NCBI GenBank assembly: GCA_019009955.1
Contig: CM032233.1
Coordinates: forward strand, 111,495,001-111,559,000
Origin: Riptortus pedestris
Lineage: Eukaryota > Arthropoda > Insecta > Hemiptera > Alydidae
Direction: 5' to 3'
Length of the DNA stretch: 64,000 nt
The notes under the pieces are model-generated. The model was not told the DNA's origin and made no database searches. It saw nothing but the letters and a program-made list of their open reading frames with translations. A program made the translations under genes and the position numbers. Below are positions 62,260 through 64,000 of the stretch, piece by piece; position 1 is the stretch's first letter, and every line of letters begins with the position of its first letter.

Positions 62260-63120
62260 AGCTTTTAGTAAACCCTCGCTCCATTTCTTGCGTATAATAA
62301 TCTAATATAATGAACCATCCTACTCTACGTTTACATACCGTCAATGTTTTTACATGGGGCATACCTAGAAGAAGAATATTGGATCTGAATGTATGAGAGA
62401 CATCTGTAAGTTTGCAGTTATTTAACGCGCTAGAGACAGTAATTTTCATTTTATCGCTACCAAAGTCGAAAAATGTTATATAACCCATCTTTTTAAAAGA
62501 AATGTCCTTCAACTATTGTTCTGTGGAGATTGCTTTATTGTAATTTTATGTTTATGGCCTTGCAGAAACCCCTACTCCTGCAACAGCGATTTTCACATTA
62601 AGCTTTATATCACTAAATAATTCACGTGCACGTTTCTTATCGAGTATTGTTAAACAAGGGAAAGTGTGAAATAGAATGCACTGAGAACGTCAGTAATGCC
62701 ACTGAATCACTTGCTGTCATCTGCATGTTATTCTAGTCGGCGGGAAATTTGCTTAGCTTTTGCACCTCTTGTATGTCAATGTGTTTGAAATTTCGAAATA
62801 CTAAAAAAATTTCATTAATTAACTCCCCAATAGTTTACACATTTTGTAATTATATAAAATTGTATATTACAAATTCATATATTTATCGAAATTTAGGTAA
62901 TTTATATTATTGTATAGAACTATCTATAAGAATTTAAAAATGTGCAATATTCAATATAATTACAATGCGTTTACAAAATGATGTAAAGAAGCGATTCGCT
63001 AAAAGTGTGGTCCAACACAAAAAGCTGCTTCGAAAAATTGAGATTTTATATTTTTTTAAAATAATTATGGAAGTTTTGTTCTAAAACTAAGTGGGTATTA
63101 AAAAGAATTAGAAAAATAAT
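62260..63120. other. AT-rich spacer
   Basis: A trace of a further family B tail near 62740 (GGGAAATTTGCTTAGCTTTT). Nothing else is recognised. Confidence 0.35.
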
Positions 63121-63139
63121 ATGCACAGTGTGGTCCCTT

Positions 63140-63216
63140 AGGGAGAATCCGCTATTGAGGATGTACTCATGATGGGATTTTCAAATATTGCGTGTGTGTG
63201 TGTGTGTGTGTGTGTC

Positions 63217-63271
<55 letters not shown>

Positions 63272-63352
63272 ACTCATGACATGATTATCGAAAACTTTCT
63301 TCAAATGTCCATCAATCCTAGCCAGAAGAAGACTAATATGAGGTCCGTTCAA

Positions 63353-63412
<60 letters not shown>

Positions 63413-64000
63413 TTGTCTGTTAACGCTATAGCGGTCCCAATTTTTTAACTGACCGTCACTAAACTTGACATTTAAACGGTTTATGTAAATAGAGATCAAG
63501 TTCGATAACGGCTAAAATCGGACAAGTGGGAGGAGAGGGGATTAGAGTTGGCGAATATCGAATATTTAAATTATCTTCGTTGTTACACGTCGGATCGAAA
63601 AAGTGTATAGAAGCAATCATATTGACAATTTAATGCTCTATAAAAGTTGTTATATACATATTTTCCCTATCATGAATATTAACCAAGGTATTTGGACTTA
63701 TTCCTTTTCAGCCTTCAGTATAGCCGCACTCCTATTCACGTCATATTAACAATAAGCTGTTATATAGTGAACCAAATTATTGTAAGCTTAAATAGGAAAT
63801 ATTGTTTTAAAGAGACGTTTATGCCAGATACACGCAAATTGTTTATCAATCAATTCAAATTTTATGTTCTTGTTTCGTAAATATTTATTTGATCTACATC
63901 ATAATTGATATTTCACTAAAGCTAACGATATTTGATATAGCCTGAAATTGGACCTGGAATAGAGGTGTTTCAGAGGTAGGGGAATTCGAAAATTCAAAAT
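63140..64000 (+). mobile_element. Family B element with duplicated head, running off the window
   Basis: The head part (CCGCTATTGAGGATGTACTC) is followed by TG and TA microsatellites (63192-63269). Then comes a second head part (CAACTCATGACATGATTATC, CCAGAAGAAGACTAATATGA) and another TA tract (63358-63411) before the core. The tail lies beyond 64000. Confidence 0.72.
63192..63411. repeat. (TG)n, (TA)n and a second (TA)n tract
   Basis: TG at 63192-63214, TA at 63220-63269 and TA at 63358-63411, separated by a family B head fragment. Confidence 0.93.

Overview
The window looks like a stretch of an arthropod, most likely insect, nuclear genome. It is strongly AT-rich and gene-poor. Coding sequence is split by introns with GT/AG borders and carries AATAAA signals. 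It is filled with eukaryotic transposons: a mariner, Penelope-like elements with GIY-YIG remnants, Jockey and other non-LTR retrotransposons, LTR retrotransposon solo LTRs, hAT and TTAA-type MITEs, a tRNA-derived SINE, and many Helitron/Helentron-like non-autonomous copies. Nothing bacterial or viral is seen: no operons, no rRNA, no CRISPR.

Left part (1-8 kb). A TTAA-flanked MITE and a solo LTR are followed by a decayed mariner. Then comes one large exon (about 3284-6928, + strand) of a gene I cannot identify. Most of it is three 321-codon tandem units, preceded by older, degenerate 79-residue repeats. The reading frame crosses one -1 break at an A-AAA-AAC heptamer.

Middle-left (8.9-21.7 kb). 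Two diverged copies of one chromosomal segment lie in tandem. Each holds a tiny two-exon gene on the minus strand, predicting 57-aa and 54-aa proteins. Both resemble the tail-anchored mitochondrial import subunit TOM6. The copies share a splice phase, an upstream TGACGTCA site and a downstream poly(A) signal. Later insertions distinguish them: an inverted pair of Penelope-like fragments, a Helentron-like element and a short element with a 9-bp target duplication.

Right part (22-64 kb). Almost everything recognisable is repeats. Family A is Helitron-like: its 3' end is a GC hairpin followed by CTAG then T, and many copies carry internal ~298-bp tandem units. Family B is Helentron/DINE-like: subterminal inverted repeats, a TA microsatellite near one end, and a terminal hairpin. 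They repeatedly insert into each other's TA tracts. A non-LTR element with a 12-bp target duplication sits inside a family A copy, and a hAT MITE sits inside another repeat. Several fold-back structures are present, the most striking a 126-bp-arm, nearly perfect hairpin at 58.4-58.65 kb. A GC-richer island near 40.2-40.9 kb and one possible exon near 44 kb are the only hints of host genes here.

Only the large repetitive exon and the two TOM6-like genes are convincing host genes. They do not obviously work together.
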